A stretch of DNA of 64,000 nt, taken from the NCBI GenBank assembly GCA_013398615.1, contig VZSR01002395.1, positions 4,808,345 through 4,872,344 of the forward strand. Reading direction: 5' to 3'. The notes beneath the pieces are model-generated. The model was not told where the DNA came from. It worked only from the letters and a program-made list of their open reading frames with translations, and did no database searches. Below are positions 13,501-27,400 of the stretch, piece after piece (within the stretch, counting starts at the first letter, position 1; the number at the start of each line of letters is the position of its first letter). The stretch comes from Brachypodius melanocephalos (Eukaryota; Chordata; Aves; Passeriformes; Pycnonotidae). A program made the translations under genes and the position numbers.

Positions 13501-16500
13501 TTAGGATTTATCTGCTGTATCGAGGCAATCAAATGACAAGGAGTGGTAGTCATTGAGGATGGATTACTTTGGATCTCAGGATCATTATTTGCCTTTAGAA
13601 ATATGGGGAGACATTCAAGCCAAGGTGGGATACTTCAGGTTTTAATTAATAGTTCCACAATGCTGTTATTAACTTTTCTTTGAACTTCTTTCATTAACTA
13701 AAGATTACAGCTATAGGTTGAGCACATAAAGGGAAGGAGGCAAACAGGGTATGATGAAATCTGTCAAAGAAAAGAATTTTCTAACTTTTCCAGCAAAAGG
13801 AAAAATGCAGTCCTCTCCATCAGATCACTAGATTTTAATGCTGGGGCTCTGACATGATCCAAAGCAGGTAATTTCTGGCAATCAGTAAAGCATTATCACT
13901 TCGAGAGTAGAAAACAGAGCAAAGTTGTTAAATTACAGTAAGATAGTAGACCATATCAATTGATTTTTAGTTCCGAGTGTGTAATTTTAATCAAGTAATT
14001 AGTTTTGACTCTGTATTTTGGAACTTGTGAAAGTTTTATTGGGTGAATATTAGAAATGTACCCTTCAAAAAGAGAATGGATTTTAAAAAGTGAATATTTG
14101 ATCTTTCGGGATACTTGGCTTGACTGTACAAATATGATTCAGAACCTTCTCTCCATGTAGTCCCAAAGTTGGATTATGGCAGAATATCTTTCCTGTTGGA
14201 GAGGAGAGGCCCCTGACATCCTGACAGAGGAGCAACAGGTGACAGTGCTGACAGCTGATCTAACCCAGCTGTCACTGTGGGCCATAAAAGCCCAGCTCCA
14301 CTTTTTAATGGGAGAATCTTCCAACAGCCCCCTCCTGGGAGTGTGTGGAGAGTCCTCCCTGGAGTGGGGACACCCTCGAGATCACTCCTTGAGGCTGAGG
14401 GAAGAGATTTGAATATTGGGATGGGTGAGTGACATCAATCCCTACTTAATGACTGTTTTTCTAGCTTTAATGCCATTGCTTCAATAAATAGTGCACCACA
14501 TTAGTTATAGCTGCCTGTACTGTGTAAATAATCCTGATTAGATCCAATCGTTGCCATCACAATTTTAAATAAATCATTTCTTTGACTGATATAGATATAT
14601 TTGGGTTCCCATCCTCAATACTGCAGGACAGAGTTGTATAAAGCCTCTGTTACACCTATAGGCTCTTTTAGAGAAGGGTGGAACCAGGACTGGATCCAGC
14701 TGCCCCCAAAGCGTTCCCTGAGGAGTTTAGGGAGCTGGGAGGTTCCTTCTGTACCTCATGGTGGGAGGGTGTCCCTGAAAAGCCGTGTCTGGAGCTCCCA
14801 TCCTTCTGTACTAAGACAGCAGTAGCACCGCTAAGCCAGCAGCATTCTGCAGATTAGTGTTCTCATTACAGAATGATTCTGCAACCCAAGCCTGCAACCT
14901 TGCTCTCAGCTGGGAGCTCTGGATGTGAAGGATGCTGCACTCTGCTCTTTTGGGATGGAGTTTCCAGCGCTGGGCTCATCTTTCCAGGGAGTTCCTGAGC
15001 TGGAAGCAGGATGCTGAGCTGGCCATGCCCTCGGGCTCTTGCACTGCCCTGGGGTTCCTGCCTGTGCCAAGGCACTGAGCTGGGTATGGCACTCTTGGCT
15101 GGGTGTCTCCCTCCTGAAAAATCACTCAGGGACACGCCACGAGCCTTTGCAGCTGGAAAAAAATCCTTCATTGCAGGCCTTTAGTGCCTCTGTGGCAGCT
15201 GTACCTTCCCTGCACAATTGGCTTCCTGGCCATGCAGGCTCTTCCACATCGCCCTGCTCTGATCTGCTCCATTTCATTTTTATTTTATCCTGTTACTTTC
15301 TTCTGATTCAAGTTGAGAGTTCAACTGATAAGCAATTTTTCTGTAGTGCTGGTTATATTATGTCAGTAAGTGGGAGCAGCACAGCCTCTCTGCTTTCACT
15401 CAATGGGAAGTGACATCCTGCTGATTAAAATTTATTGCTAATATGTTTTGATGAATGTTTCAGAGTCTGGTATTGGTTTAGTTTTTTCATTGCTGGATGC
15501 TTTTTATTTCTGTTTTATCAGTTCTATTTCCTCCAATTGTTTTAGACATAATGTATGATGCTAATAACGTGTCAGCTTCCAAAATCAGGAGCATAAAATG
15601 ATATTTCTGCTGAAAACCGCAGTGAGAAAGGAGAGTGATTTATAATGTTCTTTAAAATTTGCAATTACATTTGTTGATTGAGATGCCGGTCACATGCATA
15701 AAAGTAGGGGAAGATGTTTAAATTTCCTGTTTCAAATTGTTTATTATGAAGCCGTAATTCATAAATGGAAAGCAGGTTTATTATGTAAGCAAGCCACCTG
15801 TGATCAGAAGGGCTCTTCACTTCCCAGCACCTCTTCAATCCTCCTTTAAGCTTCCAGCACTCCTTGAGAAGACTTTCATGGAAGTTTTATGGCTGTTCAG
15901 TCCATTAATCTCTGCTCATTTTTTCCTCTTTGTCCAATAATGGCACGCTCCAGCTCCCCATGTGGAATCACTCATTTTCCCTGCACAGATCCGGGTCATG
16001 TCCTTCATGTGATCACTTCAAGTCCATTTTTGTGTTAACACTTTGTAATGAAACCCACCTTGAGTTTAAGGACTCAGGGAAGTTCAGCTGTTGGCTTAGG
16101 TAAAAATATATATATATGTAGGGTGCTGTAAACTTATTGTTAGCTGTTTTCACCCTGGCTGCAAACATTTTGGTCCTTGAGGCCCCTTTAAGCACTTTAA
16201 TTTTACCTCTACCCACCACATTTCATCTCATCCCTCTTCCATGTGCTCCCATTTTCTCCTCATTGACTGCAATGACTCCAAACTAATCCTGGAAGTGACT
16301 CCAGAAGGGTCCTTGGGAAAAGAATTCCTGCTGGAGCAATTGCTTTGCTGAGCAGGAGGATGGTCACTCCATGGATGTGCTATTCCATACATTTTTATGT
16401 TTTTCCAGCTCCATCACTACTAGCTGATTGCTCATTTCCTATTTTCTCTTTTATTCAAAGGATAAATGCTTTGGATCATTTGCCACCATCTCAATTCTTT

Positions 16501-18387
16501 AAGAATTTCCCCCAACTTCAGATGTGTCTAAATGAGGCTCTTTTTTTTTTTTGTTTGCCTCTCCCCATGTTTCTGCTTTGCTTGCCTTTCTGTTAACTGC
16601 CTCCCAATACAGATTGATTTGACAGTTATTTTAATATGATTATTTCTCAGTCTTCCAGGTCCTTTAGGAAAATATTCAAGAATAGGAATGATAACCACAA
16701 TTCCCTTGTTTCTGCAGAAGATGCCAACTTGGCATCCTCCTCCTCCTCCTCCTCCTCTTTTGTTTACATTCAATTAGCCAGCTTTTGGATCTGTCCAATC
16801 CAATTTGAATTAACATTTCAGTTTCTCTTTCATGGAAAAGGAAAGCAAATGCTTCATTAAATTACATTCTTTATTAAAATAGCCATCAACATCTGTAAAG
16901 AAACTTTCCAGCATCGTGTTTTACAATAGAAGTGGGTTTGCACAAACTAGCAAACTATCTATCTTTTTGATTAGGTTGCAATTTAAATTGTCAGATTTCA
17001 TCCTAGCTCCAGGGCTGCACTCCATATCTGTGCGTAATCTTGGTGGTTCAATGTTTCTCACACTCAGGGAAAAAATAAAAAAAAAAAGAATAAAAAAAAG
17101 GGGAAAAAAGAGTCTTTTTCTCTTTTTCTTTCCATTCCCTGACGAGACATTTGAGTGGAACTCTACTTTTCCTCCTGGCCCATTTGCCAGGAAAGGGCCT
17201 GGTACAGCAATGTCAGTGGCTCTGCTCCTGCAGTTGCAGGGTAGACTCCTAATTATGGCATGGAGACATTTTATAACAAAGACATAAAAAATACCATTTT
17301 TATTAGCTGTTCACATGCCAGCTGTAATTAATTCTACACGGGGAAGTTTGCTTTCAGTTCATTTGAACACATCTACTCTTAACCTGGATGACCGAGTAAT
17401 TTCTTATAAACCCAGTCATAGATTAATGTTGAAAAGATGTAGGTGACCTTTTTTTCTTTTTTTTTTAATTATTTTTTTAAGCCCTGCAGCCACCACCTTT
17501 TGAATATATTAACTGGAAAGCCATTTCCTCAGTGCTGCGAGACTGAAGTGCTTACAAGTTGATCCCAGCTCTGTAAGATGCTGGGGAAATGTGAAACATT
17601 GATTAGTATTGATTAGCAAGCAGTTAGGAAAGAGGATTTTAATAATCCTTTGATTCTCCTCCCCCCATACCCCAACCTTTTAAGGAGATGCTGCTTTTAA
17701 ATGGTTGATTTGAGAGCTACTTAGTCCCCACATTTGAAGAGCTGAATTATGGAGTAACTTTATTCTCTCCCAGTCCTGCTCCACTCTGGTTTACAGAACC
17801 TTTCTCCTCCCTGTTTTAACCCCACAGAATCCCACCTTCGGTTTCTAAATCTGGAAATATCCCCAGGCAGGGCAGTGCCAAATCCCAGCAGTCCTGGCTG
17901 TCTGTCCAGGGCTGGGTTGGATGCTTGGGAGAGCATCACCACCACCAAACTGGTAATTCCCATCCTCATGGGCTGCTGTGGAGCACAGCTCACTCCTTGG
18001 GAGCTCCAGACCTTCATCCTCAACATCCTGACACACAGGGCTAATAATACAGTGCTGGAGAGCTTTCCAAACCCTCTGCTGGCCAGAAATGATGTTTGTT
18101 TGCTCGTCTTTAATGAATATTTAATTGGGTGTGCAGACAAGGGCTTGTCTCATCAGTTGTGGTGAGCTGGCTCAGCTCTGTCACAGCTCATGGTGCTGGG
18201 TTGATTTGTGCAGCACCAGGGGCTGGCTTGGAGGGAGAGGAAAGGGCAGAAGCTTTCTTCCTGGGGAGGAAATTAGAAAAGAAGGAGCCACGCTGTGATC
18301 TGTGGTGTGGTAATCACGGTGTGCTGCAAAGGTGACTCCTGCAAAAACCACCGGGAGCTTTTTTTTATCTTTCTTCTCCCTCTCTCT

Positions 18388-18418
<31 letters not shown>

Positions 18419-21115
18419 AATCTTACTATCCTCGTGGAAAGTTTATTGCCAATTAACTTTATGGGAAAGGATGATAGTGGTGGTAAGCAATTAAAGAATA
18501 CAGTCTGTATTTATGGAGAGGTGAGCAGAAGTAATGGAACTTAACTTGCTTTTTAAGCTGGGCCATGGGCTAAACCCTGGATACGAGACTGAGATGAACT
18601 GCTGGGATAAGAACCTGCCTTTTGTTAAAAATCAGAACATATTTTCTTTTATTTATTAGTGTTAGCCATAAAACTGCTACTGGAAATAGCACACAAATGA
18701 GCTCCTTATCCATAAAATCATTGAAACATAACGTTACATTTACTACCTGTGGTCCATAATGAGGATCCCATTCACTTGTATAACCTTTTCTTCCAGCCAT
18801 TGGGGATTTTGAGACGAGCTTGCTCTCTGTTAAAAAGTGAAAGCTCAAGATTTCTCTGATTTTGTCTGTGCCCCACTCCTCAGAAGGTGTTATTTCAGAC
18901 AAAGCAAGGCAAATCTGCAAAAAAAAAACCCCAGAAATTCTGTTTATAAACTGCATCACAATTACTGAACCTCTCCTCAGTTATTTTCTCTTTGCTTGTT
19001 GAAGTTATTTATGTAGTTTTTCACTGTCACTCCCTAATAGTGATTTTAATTATAAATAAAATAATTACTCCATGAACCCATCTGCAGTCAATGTACAACA
19101 TTCAAGATGATCAAGATCAGGCACATGAAGTTATTCTTCACCTCTTCTATCTGCAAAATGGAGTCCAGTTTCAAGGTGAGGTTGCAGGCTTGCTTTCAAG
19201 CTCAGTTATTGAATATAAATCTTAATAATTTATTTAAATCTTTTTTTTTTTCCCTTACAGAGTCTGGATTTCTCTAAGAGTAGTTTGGTGTTGAGATTTA
19301 ATCCTTCTCCTAGACTTGATACGTTATCCTAGGATTTGTTTTCTTTCACCTTAAATACAAACCCAAGCTGAGGTGCCCTTCAATTTATCACCAAGGTCTC
19401 TTTCTCCTCGTTGATAATGAAGAATTTGGCCTCTTGTAAGTTGTGTTTTATTGCTGAAACTTGTTACCTTCTGGGGTAGAAGGATCAAACTCTGTCCTAA
19501 CTCAGGAAAAAAAAAAAGGGTTTTAGTCTTTATTTTCATCTGGGTCATGTAGATCTTAATAAAACTGTGCCCAGGGTGAATTTTGGTGCTCCTGTGTGAT
19601 GGGATTTAATGCCCTGCACACAATTTCCTCATTCTTGCACTTTTTCTGCCACTTGCTTCAGAAAACCATTTGTCTTGGGAGTGGATCCAGCCATTGGTGA
19701 ATTATTCCCGAGCTCTTTTAGGTTTGAGGATTTCGGATGGGGTGGAGGGAAGGTTGTGGGCTGAAACAATTATAAACCAGTCGTTAATTGGACCAAATTA
19801 ATCACTGTGCTCAACACCACGACCAGGGGCTCTCACTTGCTGTGGTGCTGAATGGGAAAATCTTAATAATCACCTTCCCTCTTACACCTGCAGGAATTGG
19901 AGAGTATTTGTAAAATTTTCATGCCGAAAGGGATTTTGGATTAAATAACAATACCGGTGTGCTTGTTACAGCATTTATGCATTTTATTCTCTGCAAATAC
20001 CTTTTAAAGTGCTTTATGAGCCTTGCTCACAGCAGGTGCCTGCTTCAGAGAGCCTGAGCAAATGAGGAGCTGCAATTGCATTTCCAAAGATGACAGAGGA
20101 CAATAATCCACAAGTGCTGCCGTGAATAACAATGCGAATTTAGGAAATCTTCCCAGGTTCCTGCCCTCCAATCTCTCCGTATCTTTACTTGGGTAAATGC
20201 CACTAAAAATGTGCCCTTTAGCTCTTTGTCTTCTGAAGTGACTCTTTTCTGGAAACAAACTTTATTGATAGAGGGTCTTCCAGGGCTCACAACTACCTAA
20301 CAATTTGAAATATTTGATCTGAGCTGTGTACTCCAAACTGTGGATTTGTATCTGTCATTAACTGGGAAGGACAGTTCCTTAATGTAATCAGGGATAAATT
20401 ACAAGCCTAAATAGGAAATTAAAGCTAATTTTGCACACAGCAGAAATGCAGAGGAGACTGTCTGAGTGGGTTGTAACTAACATGCAAATATTCAATATAG
20501 TGCTGACCTGCAAAAGGATTTTTATTTTTAATTTTCCTCTGAATCTTCTGCTCACATTCCCAATTCCTTTTCTTTTTTTTTTCTTTTTCTTCTTTTTGAG
20601 TTTATTTTTTGAAGGGTTTTTTTTTTTAGTTTTTTTCTGGGGGAAGGGAGATTTAACTTGAGTTTATAACCAGAACATTTCAACCCAAGCATTGCAGAAA
20701 CCTCTCAAATGGTTCACTGGTGATATTGAGCTGTCCTGTGTCTTGTAGGTAAATAATTCAATATTCACAGGGATGCAGGAGACCTGAGAACGGCTCACAT
20801 GGCTCTGAAACTCACTGGAGACCTCAGCACGCTTGGCAATGCTTCCTTAATTACTGAAACTCGAAATATTTTGGAGCAAAACCCATTCTGTGTGATTTGT
20901 GGTACCAATTTTGTGGGTTTGCTGCTCTTTGCCTTTCAGTGGGGTGGGCTCTGTTCTGAGGATGTTCTGGAGGTTTGGATGAGGTGCTGCATTCATAAAA
21001 ATGAACCAGAGAGATTCCTGGGGAACTTTTGATTGCAGGGAATGGACCAGAAGTTTTGGTGTTACCAGGTGATATGGGAAAGGCAAAAAGGGATGGAGAC
21101 AGACAAAATATAAAG
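10546..21115. other. Non-coding intergenic block
   Basis: Mostly unique AT-rich sequence with the CR1 fragment at 12280-12425, a CTC/TCC trinucleotide run at about 16737-16757 and poly-T runs near 17450, 18385 and 20570. No coding exon is recognised. Confidence 0.6.
12280..12425 (-). mobile_element. CR1 3' end fragment
   Basis: It begins AAATCACAGAATCAATAGGG and continues with the CR1 segment around CATGTCCTCGAGTCCATGTC. It is diverged. Confidence 0.75.
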
Positions 21116-21471
21116 GTGATTTTATATTATATTTTATTATATATATTATAGTATATTTATATAATTTTATATAATATATAATATATATCATATATTTTAT
21201 ATTTTATATTTTATANNNNNNNNNNNNNNNNNNNNNNNNNNNNNNNNNNNNNNNNNNNNNNNNNNNNNNNNNNNNNNNNNNNNNNNNNNNNNNNNNNNNN
21301 NNNNNNNNNNNNNNNTGTATAACATATGTTTATATAGTTATAATTTATTATATAAATAATAAATTATATTATGTTTTTATGTTTTATTATATAACTTATA
21401 TTTTCTATATTTATATTTTATTATATAATTATATATAATATTTTATTATATAAAATATAATATAAAATCAC
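21116..21471. repeat. AT-rich inverted repeat around a gap
   Basis: The first 21 bases (21116-21136) are the exact reverse complement of the last 21 (21451-21471), including the non-AT GTGA/TCAC ends. Between them is TA-rich sequence able to fold on itself, interrupted by 100 N. It could form a hairpin or cruciform. Confidence 0.75.
21216..21315. other. Assembly gap, 100 N
   Basis: Exactly 100 N bases at the centre of an AT-rich inverted repeat, which probably caused the break in assembly. Confidence 0.99.
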
Positions 21472-24400
21472 TGGTGCTGCCACTGTATCTTACTTCCCTG
21501 TGTGAGATCTGTGTGGAGTCCGTAGGAACTGCAGATCTTTTCCAATGCACCAATCCTCTCTGAATGAGGAAAAAAAAAAAAAAAATCCTTTTTGACTGGG
21601 CTGTGATTTTTCCGTGTTTGTTTTAGGTGGCAAAGCAGCAATGTCCCAGAGTTGTGTGGTGCTTTGTCTCTGCACTGCAGCAGTGTTTTTCACTGACTGC
21701 TGCCTTGTTTACAGCTCCTTCCCAGAGTAAATCTCCACTATTGTTTTGTCTTTATTGGCTGTGCCAGAAGGCTAAAGCACATCACAGCTCTCCTCCAATA
21801 CTTAAGAACCCTTCCCCATTGCTCATCCATCATTTTAACTGGCAGTTATCTTGATGTAAAATATCTGGAAGTCTCCAATCACCTAGAATGCTCCGGAGCT
21901 GGAAACAGTAGGGATTTTTGGGAGCAACTGTTCATTAATAGAAATGATACCAAATTAGCATGGAAAAAAAAAAAGAAAAAAAGATGAACTGTCTTGCTTA
22001 ATTTATTTCAGAAAACTTTTTCCAGCTGAAAATCAAGTTAGCTTTCCAAATTCTTGGCTCTGGCCGCCTGATTTTGTGAAGCCTGCATCCTTCCTGCCGG
22101 TCATTAGTAACAGGAGGAGATCCTGAAAGGACACAAATTTGAACACCCCTTGTTTCCAGGCTCTGTCACAATGAGGTGGTTCTACAGAGCTGTAGGTTTG
22201 TCCCTTTCTCTGTCTGTTTATTTAGTCCAAACAGATCTGACCGAGTGAATTTATATCAAATCTGAGTGGGTGTCACCTTATCACCCCTCCACTCTCCCCG
22301 GGCTCAACCTTACTCCCCAATTCTCTCCCTTGTTCCCCCACAGTGGTGTTTGTTTTCCCCAGTGTCCCTGTATTCCTGCAGGAATTCTCCACTGTTTTTA
22401 CACCAGACTGTGCTAGCTGTCAGTGCTGTTTGAAGAATTGGCTGATTGCTCCTAATTAACGAGCTCTGTTCCATTTGGGAGCTCGTTGGTGATGCCTTTG
22501 GTTGTTCCTGGTAGAGGGGAGCCATGGAAGTCAAATATCCCAGAGTATTGTCCATCATTGATGGAGAATGGGATGGAAAATGGGAACCCCAGGTTTGCCA
22601 GTGCTTTGTACTTCTCAAGTTTTACATAATGCACTGCAGCAATTTATTTGATTTTAATGACAGAGAGGAGGAAACATGTCATTTTTCAGTCATTTCACAC
22701 ATGCCATTAGCAACATCATTTGAAAAGAGAATGATTTACAAACCACCTGCTGTCTGGCAGATGCTTAAATATTGGCACGTGCTCGGAATGTGGTGTGGAA
22801 GGTATCTGAGGGGTTTAATTGCCCACTAATGCAGCAGCTTCTGCTCTGGGCAGGTTAATGAGGGAGAGCTGCTTTGCTTTCAGAGCGCATCTGCCGGGGA
22901 TCCTGTTTGTTAGACAGCCAGCAAGGATGGTCTGCACGGCTTCAGTCACTTGGTTGCGACTGGATTCGTGTTAGTTGCTTTCAAACGAGGAGAAATGGGG
23001 AAGAACATCAGGTTTGTAATAAAATGAGACCTCTGGAAAGCGTTTTTGAGAAGGAGGATCATGTCATGAGCTGGTATGACAAAACCAGTGATTGATATTG
23101 TGGGTTATCTAAATGTACCGAGGGTGTCTGACCTGCTCAAGGGGGAGCAGATAAAGTCATCAGGAGCCCCTTTTTATGGAAGGCCCATGGCATCCCAAAT
23201 GCTGTGCCAAGCTCAGGGTTCCTCCTGGGTGACCCTGCCAGCAGCTCAGGCTCCCATCTCACAGTGCCTGCTGTTTGTTTGTGGGTGCACACATTCCTTT
23301 AGTGCCCTTGACAGCAAGGAGCTAAAGCAAATTGGCACCAATTTCCACTCAAATTCAAACCTTGATCAAAAGAGGACGCTTGGGTGGAAAAGAAAGCTTT
23401 TCATGTGAGTACCCCCGGGGAAATGTGTGTCTTGGTCCAAATTCAGTCCCAAAACTGCATTTGCTTACTCCTATTCCCTTTCAGGGAACAGCAAGACAAT
23501 CCCCACCCCAAACCCCAGAAAATCTCACACATCAATAGGACAAAATTCCCAGTCAGTGTGACAGCATTGGGATTGCTTTGGGGTCCTTGGATAAGGGCCT
23601 GGTGCAGAAGCAGCACCCAGACTATTGATCCCACACCTGGACCCAAGTCAGGGGAAGATTGGGAGCCCAAGGTCAGGTTTTTATGGATATTGGTGGTGAC
23701 TGCAAAATGTTGCAGCAGTCTTGCAGGGTAACAGGGTCACCACCAATGTGTTTGTGAGGTTGGTGCTGGAAATATCAGAGAGTGGGAATTTGTTTTAGCC
23801 ACTCCAAGGGATGTGATCTCAGGCACTAATCCAAGCCAGATGGAAAAAGCTGGATGTTGGTTAAATGAGAAAATGATAACCTGCTAGACCTGTGTGATCA
23901 GAGAGGAGGAAGGAGCAGAGCTGGCACTTGAACCAACTTGGGGATCTTTGCACAGACAAATCTGGCCAGGCTAGAGCTGCCTGGGCTGCCTGGAGTCACA
24001 GCTTTGGCACAGAATTATCTTCTCCTGTCTCTCAATGCCCTGTGCCAGATGAACCAGATAACTAATTTTTTTTATTCCAATTTTTTTTCCAGCTTGCAGT
24101 GATGCACTGGAAGGAATGACCACACCCACAGGTTTTTCAAGGTCGCTGAAAATGCAGCTTCATATGAAAAACTGGATTTTAAACATTCTTCCATCTTCTT
24201 TAAACATTTATCCATCTTACACAAGGATTAGAAGCCCTGCTAAATCCATCTAGGTATAAATTTCAAACAATGGCTTGGAGGAATGTCTATAAAAATGGAA
24301 GCACAATGTTCCCCTGGATGCACGAGTGTTTTACTGAATCGTGGAGCTGCTTCAGCTACAGCCTGAGTCCTTCTCCTGTGACTCTCAACCCTCTTAGCCA

Positions 24401-27400
24401 TAATTTTGAGTGATTAATGATTGAAATGTTATTTAAATCACTGAGCCTTCCTCTGTCAGGATTCAGAACTAACTCGCTAACGGGGAGAAAACTGAAAAAT
24501 CTGCTCATTGTTTCTTTCTCCTTTTGAGAAGTGCTGAAATCTTTGCTATTCCTGTTCTCTGCTACAAGGACAGCATAAAGGGATGTCTCAGGAGGAGCGA
24601 TCATGTAAACATTTGCCCCTGACACATAAAGCAGTGAGGAATAAACTGGCTCTGACAGCATTAACAAATCCACAGCGCTGGGTTTGAAGGCATGAGCTGT
24701 GGAAAGGTTTGATAATGTCCTGGCTCTCAAATGATGGTCTCAGCAAAGTGCTCCACAGATTTCTCTACTGTTTCCCATCTGTAAATGACTACATCATTTA
24801 CACTTTTAATGGCTTTTAGATTACCTGTCTGCCATTAGACTCTCAGGCTGCAGTGAATGAAAAACAGCAAACAGCACTTTCCCAGGACATGAATGATGAG
24901 TTTCCATCACTGGCACCCATGCATCAACCTCCGTGTCACAGCACCGTGGCTTTGGAAAAGCCGGATAAAACGGATGCTTCTGCCCAGCCATTCGTTATAT
25001 TCAAGAATTTCTGTCTATTACCCACAGCAGAATGGCTGGGGAAAGGTTGTTTTACAGTCGTGGCAGGTTAGAATGATGTTTAATCAAAACAGTGATGTTG
25101 AACAGTGATAACCTGGGGAGATAATCTCTGCCATAATAAAGGTGACCTTTAAAAAAAGGTTACCTCATTGAGGCCTCTTTTTTTTTCCCCTCTTGTCTGG
25201 AAATAGAGGAAGTACTAGAAAATTGTGGAGCATTTATTATGCCAGCATTTAAATTAGCAGCATTTAAAATCCTAAAATAAATATTGGAGTGGGTTGAGCA
25301 CGTGCAGATGAAACATTTGAAAATATTTCAAGGTTTGGCCGACGGGAAGGAGTAAACAGGACTTGGTGATCCAACTTGTTATTATCTTTTTCTTAAGATC
25401 ACTTGGAAAAAATCACTTGAAAAAAATCCCTTTAAAAAATGACTGGCTGCACAGCTAATAAACTCTGTGAAAGATGAGCTAAAGCCTTTGGATAGGTTTC
25501 CATGTCTCAAAGGGTATGGTAGAGTTGGGATAGAGAATTTTTTCATACAAAGTCCCATGGAAATTCAAAGGAATACGGTTCCTGGGAAGCAGATTTATCA
25601 GCAGGCCTTCTTTCCTTATTGGCATGCTCCATCTGTGTGTCAGGCTGATCAATCCTCTCAGTTGTTTGCAATGATGCATTCCTGGTACATCCTCACTCAG
25701 CTCCAAACCTTCAGCACTTGGGGAAATCGAGCCCAGCCTTGCCCTGAGCTGTTCCTGAACCTTCCCACTTTGTGGGCTGAAACTCTGCTCCTATGGCTGC
25801 TTAGAAAACGTGAGAGTTGGGACCTGAAGGTGCAGGTTTATTATATTAAATGTTCCTTGTAACCCCCTAGTCTGCCAAAATCAGATGTTTGGTGTGCACT
25901 TAGCCACTTGTTGTTATTTCACTGCTCAGCTCCAAAGTGCTGCTGAAACTTCTGTGTGGTTCAAAAAGAAATGAGAATGTCATTTTACACCCTGAATGGT
26001 GCCAGTGACAGCTGTCAAATGGCAGATTTTCAAGGGCAGGAGCAGGGATAATCATCTTGGTCAAATTACAGTTTTAATTTAAGAAAAAAAAAAAAACTTC
26101 TTTCCTTCCTGAGAATATTACCATGCATATTTTCATTTTTATTAGTTTACGTACACAGCCGCTAAGTTATTTGCATGTTGCAGCATTTTATTTTGTACTT
26201 AGCAAATGAATGACATCCAAGCAATTTGAGATTTAATTTGATCAATATTTAATGAATTATAATTATCATTACAACTCAGAGTTTCGCACTGCTATATATT
26301 GCTGCATAATGTTTAATCAAGGGGAGAGAGAGACTGAAATATAACTGGAAAACAGCTATAAAGTCTATGTTAAAGAAATGTAGTGGGATTATTAACTAAA
26401 TTACAGCAGTCTAATTTAATAATTTTCCTAGTTGCAGCTTTAAGATTGAATTTCAAGAGCATTTCCCTAATTTATATTTTTAAATGCCTTCAATAGATAT
26501 TTTTAAAAATATACACACAAAGAGCAAAATCACTCTGGGGTACCAGAGTTTGAAATCTCTGCATGATTGAAAAAAAGGCTGGGATTTGTGGCTGCAATAA
26601 TGAGGAAATACTTTTCAAAATTTGTTTGTTTGTTTTAATTACAGTCTAGGTAAGCCCACCTGAAGCAGTTAAAACTCAAATTGACTCCTGTGTGAGAAGC
26701 TGTGTTTATAATCACCTTTTTTTTTAAGGAGTTGGAAATTTGGGGAGCAGATTGTGGTCAACAATGAACCCCCCTGACAAGGTCAGGTGCTTTGTCAGGA
26801 GAAAATTGTTGCCTGTGTGAAAGTAATTAGGGTGCACAGAAGAGAAGCTGCCACAGTTCCAGCAGCCTCTGTTGGGGTAAAGCAGAGTAATTAAAGCAGC
26901 TTTAATGGCAATTTACACCAGCACAGCCTGCCTCTAACACTGGCTGTCACAAAAAAAAAATTTAAAAAAATTTAAAAAAAAAAAAAAAAAAACAAACAGC
27001 AGAGGTGATGAAATTGCATCATTTCATAAAAAGCTGCTGCTGGTGCTGAAATACCCAATTGTCCACTGGAATAACAAACACCTCTGTGCCCACAGGGCTC
27101 CAGGTGGGAATTTGGTGCAGTCCCACCTTCCCTGAGCCTTCACCAGCACCCAAAGCCTTGAGCTGCTGCCAGCAGAGGAGCCCAGGGGTTAATCTGCTCT
27201 GCAGCTCCTGGTCTGTTCTGCAAAACCCCCCAAAGGGGTCAGCCAAAGCTTTCTGCAGGGAATTTAAAAAAATAATAATAAATAAAAAAAAGCATTGGCA
27301 GAAAGCCTTTGGAGCAAGGGAAAAGCTGGAAGAGCTGGAAGAGCTTGAGCACAAGTTGGATAATCCAAAAGTGGAGTTTTCCAGGCTGTGCAGGTGAGGG

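Noticed and set aside
25130..25170. GGTGACC...GGTTACC near-palindrome
   Set aside because: The arms are not true reverse complements and the stem is short. I see no reason to call a regulatory site.
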